Positions 33,501 through 42,190 of a DNA stretch of 64,000 nt are shown here, piece after piece. The DNA lies in NCBI RefSeq assembly GCF_900070365.1, contig NZ_LN850107.1, positions 1,364,001 to 1,428,000 on the forward strand, in the 5' to 3' direction. Made by a program: the position numbers and the translations under genes. Below the pieces are notes generated by a model. The model was given only the letters and a program-made list of their open reading frames with translations. It was not told the origin of the DNA and did no database searches. Position 1 is the first letter of the stretch; each line of letters begins with the position of its first letter. The DNA is from Alloactinosynnema sp. L-07 (GTDB taxonomy: Bacteria; Actinomycetota; Actinomycetes; Mycobacteriales; Pseudonocardiaceae).

Positions 33501-34768
33501 GAGGCGGCTCGCTCCAAGGTGTCGCCGCGGGTGGCCGGAAATCCGCTGACCCCGGTCGGCGTGGGCCGCACGGCCAGGATCTGGTGCACACCCATCCGGT
33601 TCTCCCGGAACGCCAGCGCCCCGCCCGCGAGATAGAGCCGCCACACCCGCACCTGCTGCTCGCCGACCAGGCCGACCAACTCGTCCCACTGGGCTTCGAG
33701 CGTGTCAGCCCAGGCTTGGACCGTCCAGATGTAGTGCTCTCGCAGGGCCTCCACGTCGCGGACCTCCAGGCCGGCGTGTTCGAGCAGATCGACTGTTTGG
33801 CCGACCGGCCGCATGTTCATGTCAGGCGCCACATAGGACTCGATGAACGCCCCGCCGCCCTGCGCCGTCGCGCCGCGCGACATCTGTTGGAGCAGCAGCC
33901 TGCCCCGCGGCTTGAGCATGCGGAACAACGTCGCCGCGTAGGCGGGGTAGTTCTCGGCGCCGACGTGCTCGCCCATCTCCAGGGTGCCGATGGCGTCGAA
34001 GGGCTCGTCGGCGAGGTCGCGGTAGTCCTGGAGGCGGACCTCGACCTGGTCGGCCAGCCCGTACTCGTCGAGCCTGGCCAGGATGAACGCCCGCTGCTCA
34101 GCCGAGAGCGTGATGCCGACGACCCGGGCGCCGTAGTGCCGGGCCGCGTGGATGGCCAGCGAACCCCAGCCGCAGCCGACGTCGAGAAGGCGGTCGCCTT
34201 GGCGTAGCCCGAGCTTGGCGCACACGAGGTCGAGCTTGGCGTACTGCGCCTGTTCGACTGTCTGGTCGGGGGACTCGAAGTACGCGCACGAGTACGCCAT
34301 CTGGGGGTCGAGAACGCGCTGGTAGAAGGCGTTGGAGAGGTCGTAGTGGTGGGCGATGGCGGCCCGGTCGCGCGCTTTGGTGTGCCGGTCGCCAGCCAGC
34401 CGGGCCTCGACGGCGGGAGCGGGCGGGCGGGGGCCGAAAACGCCGAGCCGCAGCCCGGTGGCGACGACCTCGGCCTTGTCTCGCAGCGAGAGTCTGGTGA
34501 TCCGGCGGTCTCGGGCCAGCGCCCAGAACAGCGAGAGCGCCTCCGCGAGATCGCCATCGACGTCCAGGTCACCGCTGACATACGCGCGGGCCAGCCCCAG
34601 TTCGTCGGGGTTCCACAGCAGCCTGCGCAGCGCCCGCCGCGACCGCACGACGGCCACCGGCGCCCCGGGCGGACCGGCCTCGCTATCGTCCCAGGCACGG
34701 AGTCGGACAGGCAGCGGCACGCCGAGGACTCGCTCGGCGGTCCGCGCCAGCGTGGAGGCGATGGCCAC
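33497..34768 (-). CDS. Cyclopropane-fatty-acyl-phospholipid synthase-like methyltransferase (second copy)
   Basis: 423 residues from the GTG at 34768 after GGGAGA. 'AIAHHYDLSNAFYQRVLDPQ' and 'MAYSCAYFE', SAM motif I 'LLDVGCGWGSLAIHAARHYG', then 'IGTLEMGEHVGAENYPAYAA' and 'QQMSRGATAQGGGAFIESYV'. It is clearly distinct from the copy at 28912 and closer to the UfaA1-like branch that sits with DUF1295. First gene of a three-gene unit with DUF1295 and PrxQ. Divergent from a small PAP2-like membrane protein. Confidence 0.9.
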   Translation of the reverse strand: MAIASTLARTAERVLGVPLPVRLRAWDDSEAGPPGAPVAVVRSRRALRRLLWNPDELGLARAYVSGDLDVDGDLAEALSLFWALARDRRITRLSLRDKAEVVATGLRLGVFGPRPPAPAVEARLAGDRHTKARDRAAIAHHYDLSNAFYQRVLDPQMAYSCAYFESPDQTVEQAQYAKLDLVCAKLGLRQGDRLLDVGCGWGSLAIHAARHYGARVVGITLSAEQRAFILARLDEYGLADQVEVRLQDYRDLADEPFDAIGTLEMGEHVGAENYPAYAATLFRMLKPRGRLLLQQMSRGATAQGGGAFIESYVAPDMNMRPVGQTVDLLEHAGLEVRDVEALREHYIWTVQAWADTLEAQWDELVGLVGEQQVRVWRLYLAGGALAFRENRMGVHQILAVRPTPTGVSGFPATRGDTLERAAS

Positions 34769-34849
34769 GGTTCTCCCGTCGTTCGTAGGACCGGCTGTCG
34801 CACGGGGCAGCCACAGGGGCATTCGGTGCCATTCGGACTGAGGATTGGT

Positions 34850-35440
34850 GTGGACGGGCTTCGACTGCGACTGGCCAAACTGACCACGGAAGTCTTTTCT
34901 CCGGCGGCTGTCGTGCTGGTACTGCCGCTCGCGGTGGCATGGAAGGCGACCGGCCGCCACCTCGGCGAGACCGTGCTGTGGGGCGTTGTGGTCGCCCTGT
35001 TCTCCAGCGTCCTGCCGATGCTCTTCATCATCCGGGGCGCCCGCCAGGGCCGTTGGGACGGCCACCACGTCCGCGACCGCGAGCACCGATTCGTGCCACT
35101 GGCGGTCGGCCTCGCCTCCACCGCCGTCGGCCTGGCGATCCTCCTGATCGGCGGCGCTCCCCGCGACGTCGTCGGCCTGATCGTCGCGATGGTCACCACT
35201 TTGGCGGCCTGCATCGCGGTGACGACGTGGTGGAAGGTGTCGCTGCACGCGGCGGTGGCGGCGGGCGCGGTCGTGATGATCGCCCTGCTGTACGGCCCGT
35301 GGGCGCTGCTGTTGCTGATGCCCGTGGCCCTCGTGTGCTGGTCCCGCGTAGTGCTCGGCGATCACACGGTGGCCCAGGTCGTCGTCGGCGCCGCGATGGG
35401 CCCACTCGTAGGCGGCGCGGTACTGCTGCTGATCCGCTGA
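34850..35440 (+). CDS. PAP2-like polytopic membrane protein
   Basis: 196 residues from the GTG at 34850 (GAGG upstream); an earlier in-frame GTG at 34826 is possible. Six transmembrane helices. The pair 'WKVSLHAAVAAGAVVMIALL' and 'CWSRVVLGDHTVAQVVVGA' is the relaxed PAP2 motif (SxH then SRxxLxxHxxxxV), found in undecaprenyl- or phosphatidate-phosphatase relatives. The first K-x6-RP motif is weak, so catalytic activity is uncertain. Divergent from the CFA unit with a spacer of about 80 nt. Confidence 0.75.
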   Translation: MDGLRLRLAKLTTEVFSPAAVVLVLPLAVAWKATGRHLGETVLWGVVVALFSSVLPMLFIIRGARQGRWDGHHVRDREHRFVPLAVGLASTAVGLAILLIGGAPRDVVGLIVAMVTTLAACIAVTTWWKVSLHAAVAAGAVVMIALLYGPWALLLLMPVALVCWSRVVLGDHTVAQVVVGAAMGPLVGGAVLLLIR

Positions 35441-35459
35441 CGACCCTGGTCTGACGGAA

Positions 35460-35591
35460 GGCATCGACCGCGACACCGCGCACGCCGAACTCCGCGCCCA
35501 GTTCGGGCAGCATCGACGTCGTTACCGAGCCCGCGAACGGGCCGAGGAAGCCGCCGACGTAAAGCGCGGCGGCGCGAACCCTTGTCGTCAC
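35460..35591 (-). pseudogene. N-terminal stub of an MFS transporter
   Basis: From a GTG at 35591 that overlaps the PAC2 stop (GTGA) the minus strand reads VRAAALYVGGFLGPFAGSVT and 'TSMLPELGAEFGV'. This is the first transmembrane helix and loop of a major facilitator transporter. Homology then ends, and the frame runs on antisense to the PAP2-like gene. The coupling overlap shows this was once the second gene of the PAC2 operon, since cut down to about 40 codons. Confidence 0.55.
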
Positions 35592-36511
35592 ACCCCGGTG
35601 GGACCCGGCCCCGACGTCCCGCGCCCAGATCCTCCGGGCCTGCGGCGGCGCAGATACCGTTCGAACTCGGCGGCGATGGCGTCGCCGCTGGTCTCGTTCA
35701 GGGTGTTTTCGGCGTCTCCGCGTTCTTCCAAAGCGCGGACATAGTTGCGGACGTCCTCGTCCTCCTCGGCCATCTCGCTCACCGTGCGCTGCCATTCCTC
35801 GGCCTGCTCGGGCAGCGTCCCCAGCGGCACCTCGACGTCGAGGACCTCCTCGACGCGGTGCAGCAGGGCCAGGGTGGCCTTCGGCGAGGGCGGCTGGGAG
35901 ACGTAGTGCGGCACCGCGGCCCAGATCGAGATCGCCGGGACCCCCGCCTGCACGCACGCGTCCTGGAGCACTCCGACGATGCCGGTGGGCCCCTCGTAGC
36001 GCGAACGCTCAAGGCCGAACTGTGCGGCCGAGTTCGCGTCGTACGCGGTCCCGGTGACCGGCACCGGGCGGCTGTGCGGGGTGTCGGCGAGCAGCGCGCC
36101 CAGCGTCACCACGGTCTGAATCCCCAGGTCATCGATGTGCTGGAGCAGTTCGGCGCAGAACTTGCGCCAGCGCATGTTCGGCTCGATGCCATGGACGAGC
36201 ACCACGTCGCGGTTGGATCCCGGCGGCCTGCACACGTACAGCCTAGTGGTGGGCCATTCCACCCTTCGGGTGACACCGTCCACCATGCGGACAGTCGGCC
36301 TGGTCACCTGGAAGTCGTAGTAGTCGTCGGGATCGATCTCCAGCAGCGGTGTCGCGTCCCAGGTGAGCTGCAAGTGCTCGATCGCTGTGCTCGCGGCGTC
36401 TCCCGCGTCGTTCCAGCCCTCGAACGCCGCCACCATCACGGGGTCGACGAGATCTTGCGGCTCGACTTTGGGCTCGGAGTCGGCAGCCATCTTCGGGTCC
36501 GGATCGGTCAC
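35588..36511 (-). CDS. PAC2 family protein
   Basis: 307 residues. The PAC2 fold is seen from 'VMVAAFEGWNDAGDAASTAI' to 'GIWAAVPHYV'-like 'SIWAAVPHYVSQPPSPKATL', followed by a helical tail rich in Glu (ERTVSEMAEEDEDV region) and a Gly/Pro end. PAC2 proteins are related to eukaryotic proteasome assembly chaperone 2 and to the archaeal PbaB family; the actinobacterial homologue is Rv2125. Its presence about 13 kb from the Pup-proteasome genes, with conserved order between, supports a proteasome-related role, though this is unproven. Confidence 0.9.
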   Translation of the reverse strand: MTDPDPKMAADSEPKVEPQDLVDPVMVAAFEGWNDAGDAASTAIEHLQLTWDATPLLEIDPDDYYDFQVTRPTVRMVDGVTRRVEWPTTRLYVCRPPGSNRDVVLVHGIEPNMRWRKFCAELLQHIDDLGIQTVVTLGALLADTPHSRPVPVTGTAYDANSAAQFGLERSRYEGPTGIVGVLQDACVQAGVPAISIWAAVPHYVSQPPSPKATLALLHRVEEVLDVEVPLGTLPEQAEEWQRTVSEMAEEDEDVRNYVRALEERGDAENTLNETSGDAIAAEFERYLRRRRPGGSGRGTSGPGPTGV

Positions 36512-36563
36512 TGCGCAAGACTACGACCCTGTCGGTCTGGACGGAGATCGTAGGCTTGGCGAC

Positions 36564-39500
36564 ATGCCGGACAGCATCCAGTCGCCGTTCATCGCCGCCC
36601 TCAACGACCGTGTGCTCGTCGCCGATGGCGCGATGGGGACCATGCTGCAGGGAGTGGATCTCACACTCGACGACTTCGCCGGTCTAGAGGGCTGCAACGA
36701 GATCTTGAACGTCACCCGTCCTGACGTCGTTCGGCAGGTCCACCGCGATTATCTGGCGGCGGGCACCGACGCGATCGAGACGAACACCTTCGGCTCGAAC
36801 CTGGCGAACCTGGCCGAGTACGACATCCCCGAGCGGATCTTCGAGCTGTCCGAGGCGGGTGCCCGGCTCGCCCGCGAGGTGGCCGACGAGTTCAGCACCG
36901 CCGACCGACCCCGGTTCGTCCTCGGCTCGGTCGGTCCCGGCACCAAGCTGCCCACCCTGGGCCACGCGCCGTTCGCCACACTGCGTGACGCCTATCAGGA
37001 GCAGGTCAAGGGCATGCTCGTGGGCGGCATCGACGCCGTGATCGTCGAGACCTCGCAGGACCTGCTCCAGACCAAGGCCTCGATCATCGGCGCCAAGCGC
37101 GCGATGGCCGCCGAGGGCAGGCGCGTCCCGATCATCACCCAGGTCACCGTCGAGACCACCGGCACCATGCTGCTGGGCTCGGAGATCGGCGCCGCGCTCA
37201 CCGCGCTGGAGCCGCTGGGCATCGACCTGATCGGCCTGAACTGCGCCACCGGCCCGGCCGAGATGAGCGAGCACCTGCGCACGCTGTCGAAGCACTCGCG
37301 CATCCCGCTGTCGGTCATGCCGAACGCGGGCCTGCCAGAACTCGGCCCCAACGGCGCGGTCTACCCGCTCTCACCGGAGGAACTCGCGATCGCGCTGTCC
37401 GCGTTCGTCACCGACTTCGGCACCCGGCTCATCGGCGGCTGTTGCGGCACCACCGCCGAACACCTGCGCCAGGTCGTCGAGGCCATCCGCGACCTCAAGC
37501 CCAACCCGCGCAAGCCGCGCCCCGAACCGGGCGTGTCCTCGCTCTACCAAGCCGTTCCGTTCCAGCAGGACGCGTCGGTGCTGGTGATCGGCGAGCGGAC
37601 CAACGCCAACGGGTCCAAGGCGTTCCGCGAGGCCATGCTCAACGCCAAGTTCGACGACTGCATCGAGATCGCCCGCGCGCAGACCCGCGACGGCGCGCAC
37701 ATGCTCGACCTGTGCGTCGACTACGTTGGCCGCGACGGCGCGGTTGATATGTCCGAATTGGCCGGTCGGCTCGCGACCGCGTCGACGCTGCCGATCATGC
37801 TCGACTCCACCGAGCCCGAGGTCATCCGGGCGGGCCTGGAGCGCCTGGGCGGCCGCTGCGCGGTCAACTCGGTCAACTTCGAGGACGGCGACGGCCCCAC
37901 CTCGCGCTACCACCGGATGATGGAGCTGGTGCAGGAGCACGGCGCGGCCGTCGTGGTCATGTGCATCGACGAGGAGGGCCAGGCGCGCACCGCCCACGAC
38001 AAGGTCCGCATCGCCGCGCGCACCATCGACGCGCTGGTCGGCGACTGGGGCATGCGGGTCGGCGACATCATCGTCGACTGTCTGACCTTCCCGATCACCA
38101 CCGGCCAGGAGGAAGTCCGCAAGGACGCCATCGAGACCATCGAGGCGATCCGCGAGCTCAAGCGCCGCTACCCCGAGGTGAAGACCACCCTCGGCGTGTC
38201 GAACGTGTCCTTCGGCCTCAACGCCGCCGCGCGCCAGGTGCTCAACAGCGTGTTCCTGCACGAGTGCGTGCAGGCCGGGCTGGACACCGCGATCGTGCAT
38301 GCCTCGAAGATCGTCCCCATGGCGCGCATCCCCGACGACCGCCGCGCCGTCGCGCTCGACCTGGTCTACGACCGCCGCCGCGAGGGTTACGACCCTCTCC
38401 AGAAGCTCATGGAGCTGTTCGAGGGCGCCACGGTGGCCTCCTCCAAGGCCTCCCGCGCCCAGGAGATGGCGGCGCTGCCGCTGTTCGAGCGGCTGGAGCG
38501 GCGCATCGTCGACGGCGAGAAGAAGGGCTTGGCCGCCGACCTCGACGACGCGCTGCTGGAGCGGCCCGCGCTGCAGATCATCAACGACACGCTGCTGTCG
38601 GGTATGAAGACCGTCGGCGAGCTGTTCGGCTCCGGCCAGATGCAGCTGCCGTTCGTGCTCCAGTCCGCGGAGGTGATGAAGGCAGCGGTCGCCCACCTCG
38701 AGCCGCACATGGAGAAGTCCGACGACGGCGGCAAGGGCCGCATCGTGCTCGCCACGGTCAAGGGCGACGTGCACGACATCGGCAAGAACCTGGTCGACAT
38801 CATCCTGTCGAACAACGGCTATGAGGTGGTGAACCTGGGCATCAAGCAGCCCATCACCACCATCCTCGACGCCGCCGAGGAACACCGGGCCGACGTGATC
38901 GGCATGTCCGGCCTGCTCGTCAAGTCCACGGTGATCATGAAGGAGAACCTGGAGGAGATGAACTCGCGCGAGGTCGCCGCCCGGTGGCCCGTACTGCTCG
39001 GCGGCGCCGCGCTGACCCGTGCCTACGTCGAGAACGACCTCACCGAGATGTACCTCGGCGACGTCCGCTACGCCCGCGACGCGTTCGAGGGCCTGCGCCT
39101 GATGGACGCGATCATGGCGGCCAAGCGCGGCGAGTCCCCGCTGGTCGACGCGGAGATGCAGGCCAAGGCCGCCGAGCGCAAGGCCCGCCGCGAGCGCTCG
39201 CTGCGCATCGCGGAGGCGCGCAAGGCCAAGGAAGAGGCCAACGAGGTCGAGCAGCCCGCGCGGTCCGATGTGGCCACCGACGTCCCGATCCCGACGCCGC
39301 CCTTCTGGGGTAACCGCATCGTCAAGGGCGTCCCGGTCGCCGACTACGCCAGGATGCTCGACGAGCGCGCGACGTTCATGGGCCAGTGGGGCCTCAAGGG
39401 CGTGCGCGGCGGCGCCGGGCCGACGTTCGAGGAACTCGTCGAGACCGAGGGCCGTCCCCGCCTGCGGTACTGGATGGACCGGCTGGCCATCGAGAACGTG

Positions 39501-40109
39501 CTGGCGCACGCCGCGGTGGTCTATGGCTACTTCCCGTGCGTGGCCGAGGGCGACGACCTGGTGATCCTCACCGAACCGACCCCCGACGCACCGGAGCGGC
39601 TGCGGTTCACCTTCCCGCGCCAGCGCAAGGAACGCAGGCTCTGCCTGGCCGATTTCTTCCGCCCGCGCGAGTCCGGCGAGGTTGACGTGGTCGGCTTCAG
39701 CCTGGTCACCATGGGCCAACCCATCGCGGACACCGCCAACGACCTGTTCTCGGCCAACTCCTACCGGGACTACCTGGAGGTGCACGGCCTGGGCGTGCAG
39801 CTCACCGAGGCGCTCGCCGAGTACTGGCACCGCCGCATCCGGGAGGAGCTGATCTTCGCGGGCGGCGGCGCCGTCGCCGACGAGGACCCGGCCGAGATCA
39901 CCGACTACTTCTCGCTCGGCTACCGCGGCGCCCGCTTCTCCTTGGGCTACGGCGCCTGCCCGGACCTGGAGGACCGCGCCAAGATCGTCGACCTGCTCGA
40001 CCCCGAGCGCATCGGCGTCAAGCTGTCCGAGGAGTTCCAGCTGCACCCGGAGCAGTCGACCGACGCGATCGTGCTGCACCACCCGGAAGCCAAGTACTTC
40101 AACACGTGA
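36564..40109 (+). CDS. metH: Cobalamin-dependent methionine synthase
   Basis: 1181 residues from the ATG at 36564. All four modules are present: homocysteine-binding barrel with zinc ligands in 'LIGLNCATGPAEM' and 'LIGGCCGTTAEHL', a pterin-binding domain 'LVIGERTNANGSKAF', a B12 cap and binding domain with 'GDVHDIGKN' (His737 is the lower cobalt ligand), and a C-terminal reactivation domain with the SAM motif 'GYRGARFSLGYGACPDLEDR'. It transfers methyl from methyltetrahydrofolate to homocysteine. Only 52 nt separate it from the divergent PAC2 gene, too short for a cobalamin riboswitch. Confidence 0.97.
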   Translation: MPDSIQSPFIAALNDRVLVADGAMGTMLQGVDLTLDDFAGLEGCNEILNVTRPDVVRQVHRDYLAAGTDAIETNTFGSNLANLAEYDIPERIFELSEAGARLAREVADEFSTADRPRFVLGSVGPGTKLPTLGHAPFATLRDAYQEQVKGMLVGGIDAVIVETSQDLLQTKASIIGAKRAMAAEGRRVPIITQVTVETTGTMLLGSEIGAALTALEPLGIDLIGLNCATGPAEMSEHLRTLSKHSRIPLSVMPNAGLPELGPNGAVYPLSPEELAIALSAFVTDFGTRLIGGCCGTTAEHLRQVVEAIRDLKPNPRKPRPEPGVSSLYQAVPFQQDASVLVIGERTNANGSKAFREAMLNAKFDDCIEIARAQTRDGAHMLDLCVDYVGRDGAVDMSELAGRLATASTLPIMLDSTEPEVIRAGLERLGGRCAVNSVNFEDGDGPTSRYHRMMELVQEHGAAVVVMCIDEEGQARTAHDKVRIAARTIDALVGDWGMRVGDIIVDCLTFPITTGQEEVRKDAIETIEAIRELKRRYPEVKTTLGVSNVSFGLNAAARQVLNSVFLHECVQAGLDTAIVHASKIVPMARIPDDRRAVALDLVYDRRREGYDPLQKLMELFEGATVASSKASRAQEMAALPLFERLERRIVDGEKKGLAADLDDALLERPALQIINDTLLSGMKTVGELFGSGQMQLPFVLQSAEVMKAAVAHLEPHMEKSDDGGKGRIVLATVKGDVHDIGKNLVDIILSNNGYEVVNLGIKQPITTILDAAEEHRADVIGMSGLLVKSTVIMKENLEEMNSREVAARWPVLLGGAALTRAYVENDLTEMYLGDVRYARDAFEGLRLMDAIMAAKRGESPLVDAEMQAKAAERKARRERSLRIAEARKAKEEANEVEQPARSDVATDVPIPTPPFWGNRIVKGVPVADYARMLDERATFMGQWGLKGVRGGAGPTFEELVETEGRPRLRYWMDRLAIENVLAHAAVVYGYFPCVAEGDDLVILTEPTPDAPERLRFTFPRQRKERRLCLADFFRPRESGEVDVVGFSLVTMGQPIADTANDLFSANSYRDYLEVHGLGVQLTEALAEYWHRRIREELIFAGGGAVADEDPAEITDYFSLGYRGARFSLGYGACPDLEDRAKIVDLLDPERIGVKLSEEFQLHPEQSTDAIVLHHPEAKYFNT

Positions 40110-40120
40110 CAGGGGAGTTC

Positions 40121-40798
40121 GTGAACAACCTGCCTGCCGCGGTCCTCTGGGACCTCGACGGCACTTTGCTCGACTCGGAAAAGCTTTGGGACATCCCGCT
40201 GTACGAGTTGGCCGAACAGCTCGGCGGCACCCTCGCGCCGGAGATCAGGCACGCGATGGTCGGCACCAACGTGCCGACCACCATGAGCCTGCTCTTCGGC
40301 GCGGTGGGCATCGAGCCGACCGAGGCCCAGGTGGCCGACGCGATCGCCTACATCGATGGCCGGATGGTTGAGCTGTTCGCCACGAAGGCGGTGTTCCGGC
40401 CGGGCGCCGAGGACGCGCTGCGGGCGGTCCGCGCGACCGGCGTGCCGACGGCCCTGGTCACCTCCACCGGGCGGGCGCTGGCCGAGATCGCGCTGGACAC
40501 CGTCGGCCGGGAGTTCTTCGACGTGACGGTGTGCGGGGACGAGGTCGATGGGCTCAACAAGCCGCTGCCCGAGCCCTATCTCAAGGCCGCGCGGCTGCTC
40601 GGTGTCGACCCAGCCCGGTGTGTGGCCATCGAGGACTCGCCGACCGGGGTCGCGGCGGGTGTCGCCGCCGGGTGCGTGGTCCTGGTGGTCCCGTGTGACG
40701 TGCCGGTGGCCGAGGGGGAGCGGCGGGTGTTCCGCGAGTCCCTGGTGGGTGTCGGGGCGGACGTGCTCAGGGACATGTTTCTTAGTTTCCGCCGTTGA
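40121..40798 (+). CDS. HAD-superfamily phosphatase (beta-phosphoglucomutase-like)
   Basis: 225 residues from the GTG at 40121, preceded by GGGGAG; a GTG at 40106 overlaps the metH stop but lacks a binding site. HAD motifs: I 'LWDLDGTLLDSEKLW' (Asp nucleophile and acid/base Asp), II 'ALVTSTGRAL', III 'LNKPLPEPYL' (Lys), IV 'CVAIEDSPTGVAAG'. A C1-type helical cap lies between. The product probably dephosphorylates a sugar or nucleotide metabolite. This metH-HAD order matches that in many actinobacteria. Confidence 0.93.
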   Translation: MNNLPAAVLWDLDGTLLDSEKLWDIPLYELAEQLGGTLAPEIRHAMVGTNVPTTMSLLFGAVGIEPTEAQVADAIAYIDGRMVELFATKAVFRPGAEDALRAVRATGVPTALVTSTGRALAEIALDTVGREFFDVTVCGDEVDGLNKPLPEPYLKAARLLGVDPARCVAIEDSPTGVAAGVAAGCVVLVVPCDVPVAEGERRVFRESLVGVGADVLRDMFLSFRR

Positions 40799-41354
40799 CC
40801 AAGGTCTCGATCAAGTACGTCAACGCGATCGGGTCGTCGACGGTCTCGGTGGCGACCGTCGGCGCGGCGCGGCGTAGTTCCGTCCAGCCGATGTAGGCCG
40901 AGTAGGCCACCACGGCTTGGACGCGGGCACGATCGTGGGCCAGGCCCGCGTCGGTGTAGGCGGTGGTGAGGAAGTCCAGCCTCCGTGCGGTCACCCGGTG
41001 CAGCGCGGGTGCGACCAGCGGGTCGTCGGCGTGGGCGACGAGCGCGGGTTCGAGGCCGTCGGTCGGGTCCTCGGTCAAGGCGATGTGGAACAGCGTGCGC
41101 AGGCGTTCCCGTGGATCCGCCAGGTGGCCCACCCGCTCGATGACCGACGCGGTGCCCTCCTGCTCCCACCACTCCAGCGCGCTGAGCAGCAGGTCGTCGC
41201 GGGACTTGAAGTGCCAGTAGAAACTGCCGCGGGTGACGTCGAGGCGTTTGGCGAGCGGGTCGACGGCGACCGCGCTCACCCCGCCCTCGGCCAGGGCGGC
41301 GAGCGCCGCGGTGATCCAGTCGGTGCGGGTGAGTCTGGGCTTCGGCACGGCCAT
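40782..41354 (-). CDS. TetR-family transcriptional repressor
   Basis: 190 residues from the ATG at 41354. N-terminal HTH: '[20 protein letters not shown]' followed by '[20 protein letters not shown]', the usual TetR recognition helix ending in FYxHF. The C-terminal ligand-binding domain is helical and variable. The start codon lies within one of two 18-bp dyads, so autoregulation and control of the divergent DUF3995 gene are likely. The 3' end overlaps the convergent HAD gene by 17 nt. Confidence 0.93.
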   Translation of the reverse strand: MAVPKPRLTRTDWITAALAALAEGGVSAVAVDPLAKRLDVTRGSFYWHFKSRDDLLLSALEWWEQEGTASVIERVGHLADPRERLRTLFHIALTEDPTDGLEPALVAHADDPLVAPALHRVTARRLDFLTTAYTDAGLAHDRARVQAVVAYSAYIGWTELRRAAPTVATETVDDPIALTYLIETLVNGGN

Positions 41355-41393
41355 ACAGTACTGTACGGAACGAGTCCATACAGTGGTGTATGG
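41351..41393. promoter_or_regulatory. Twin TetR operators between tetR-type gene and DUF3995 gene
   Basis: Two 18-bp dyads share CCATACAGT-x-x-TGTAxGG. Site 1 is CCATACAGTACTGTACGG (41351-41368). Site 2 is CCATACAGTGGTGTATGG (41376-41393), with perfect outer arms. Centres are 25 bp apart, on different helix faces. Site 1 covers the repressor's own start codon. Confidence 0.7.
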
Positions 41394-41412
41394 ATGGTGG
41401 AGGGGAGTGGTC

Positions 41413-41826
41413 ATGCTGGTTCTCGGGTGGTCGGCCGCGGTGGTGTTGGTGCTGGTCGGCGTGCTGCACGTGGTGTGGATGTTCTCGCCTTGGCCGCTGC
41501 GCACGCCCGAGGAGTTCGCGCGCAAGATCGTCGGGGTGGAGGCCGACAAGCTGCCGAGCAAGCCGCTGACCGCGCTGGTCGTGGTCGCGTTGCTGGCCGC
41601 GGCCTACCTGGTCGCGGCGAAGGCGGGGATCGTGGCCGCGATCGGGCCGGACTGGGGTGTGCCGGTCGGCGCGGCGGGTGCCGGGATCGTGCTGCTGCTG
41701 CGCGGGCTCGGCGGGTTCGTCCAGTCGTCGCGGCGCGACACCGAGTTCGCCCGGCTCGACCTGCGCGTGTACGCGCCGCTGTGTGTCGTGCTCGGCGGGG
41801 CGTGTCTGGCGGTCGCGATCGGGTGA
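41413..41826 (+). CDS. DUF3995 family small membrane protein
   Basis: 137 residues from the ATG at 41413 after AGGGGAG. Four transmembrane helices, the first '[20 protein letters not shown]', and the DUF3995 end '[20 protein letters not shown]'. The function is unknown. It lies directly behind two TetR operators, so it is almost certainly the target of the divergent repressor. Paired TetR and DUF3995 genes suggest a role in responding to a small lipophilic compound. Confidence 0.82.
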   Translation: MLVLGWSAAVVLVLVGVLHVVWMFSPWPLRTPEEFARKIVGVEADKLPSKPLTALVVVALLAAAYLVAAKAGIVAAIGPDWGVPVGAAGAGIVLLLRGLGGFVQSSRRDTEFARLDLRVYAPLCVVLGGACLAVAIG

Positions 41827-41879
41827 CCTGGGTCCCCTTGTCGACACCGGTCGGGTCCGGGATGGAAGGATCGTCGCTC

Positions 41880-42143
41880 GTGAAGACGTTCGACGAGCTG
41901 TTCGCCGAACTCAGCGAGCGGGCACGGACCCGGCCGGAAGGCTCGGGAACGGTCACTGCGCTGGACGACGGTGTGCACGCGCAAGGCAAGAAGGTGCTCG
42001 AAGAGGCGGGTGAAGTCTGGATCGCCGCCGAGTACCAGACCGACGACGAGTTGGCCCAGGAGGTCTCCCAGCTCCTGTACCGCGTGCAGGTCCTGATGCT
42101 CGGCCGGGGACTGGCGCTGGAGGACGTCTACCGACATCTCTGA
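41880..42143 (+). CDS. hisE: Phosphoribosyl-ATP diphosphatase
   Basis: 87 residues from the GTG at 41880 (GGAAGGA upstream). MazG-like helical fold with the metal-binding signature '[17 protein letters not shown]' and '[18 protein letters not shown]'. It removes pyrophosphate from phosphoribosyl-ATP, the second histidine step. As in mycobacteria it is a stand-alone HisE placed directly before hisG, with a 47-nt gap. Confidence 0.94.
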   Translation: MKTFDELFAELSERARTRPEGSGTVTALDDGVHAQGKKVLEEAGEVWIAAEYQTDDELAQEVSQLLYRVQVLMLGRGLALEDVYRHL

Positions 42144-42190
42144 TCGGTAGGCCGCGATCCCGCAGACCACCATCCCCAGGGAGTCACCAG

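Noticed and set aside
36512..36563. Possible cobalamin riboswitch before metH
   Set aside because: Only 52 nt lie between the divergent PAC2 gene and metH, too short, and no B12-box sequence is seen.
37371..40082. A 903-codon open frame antisense to metH
   Set aside because: The + strand encodes full-length MetH with all motifs. The antisense frame is a GC-bias shadow rich in Leu/Val/Asp/Gly/His without domains.
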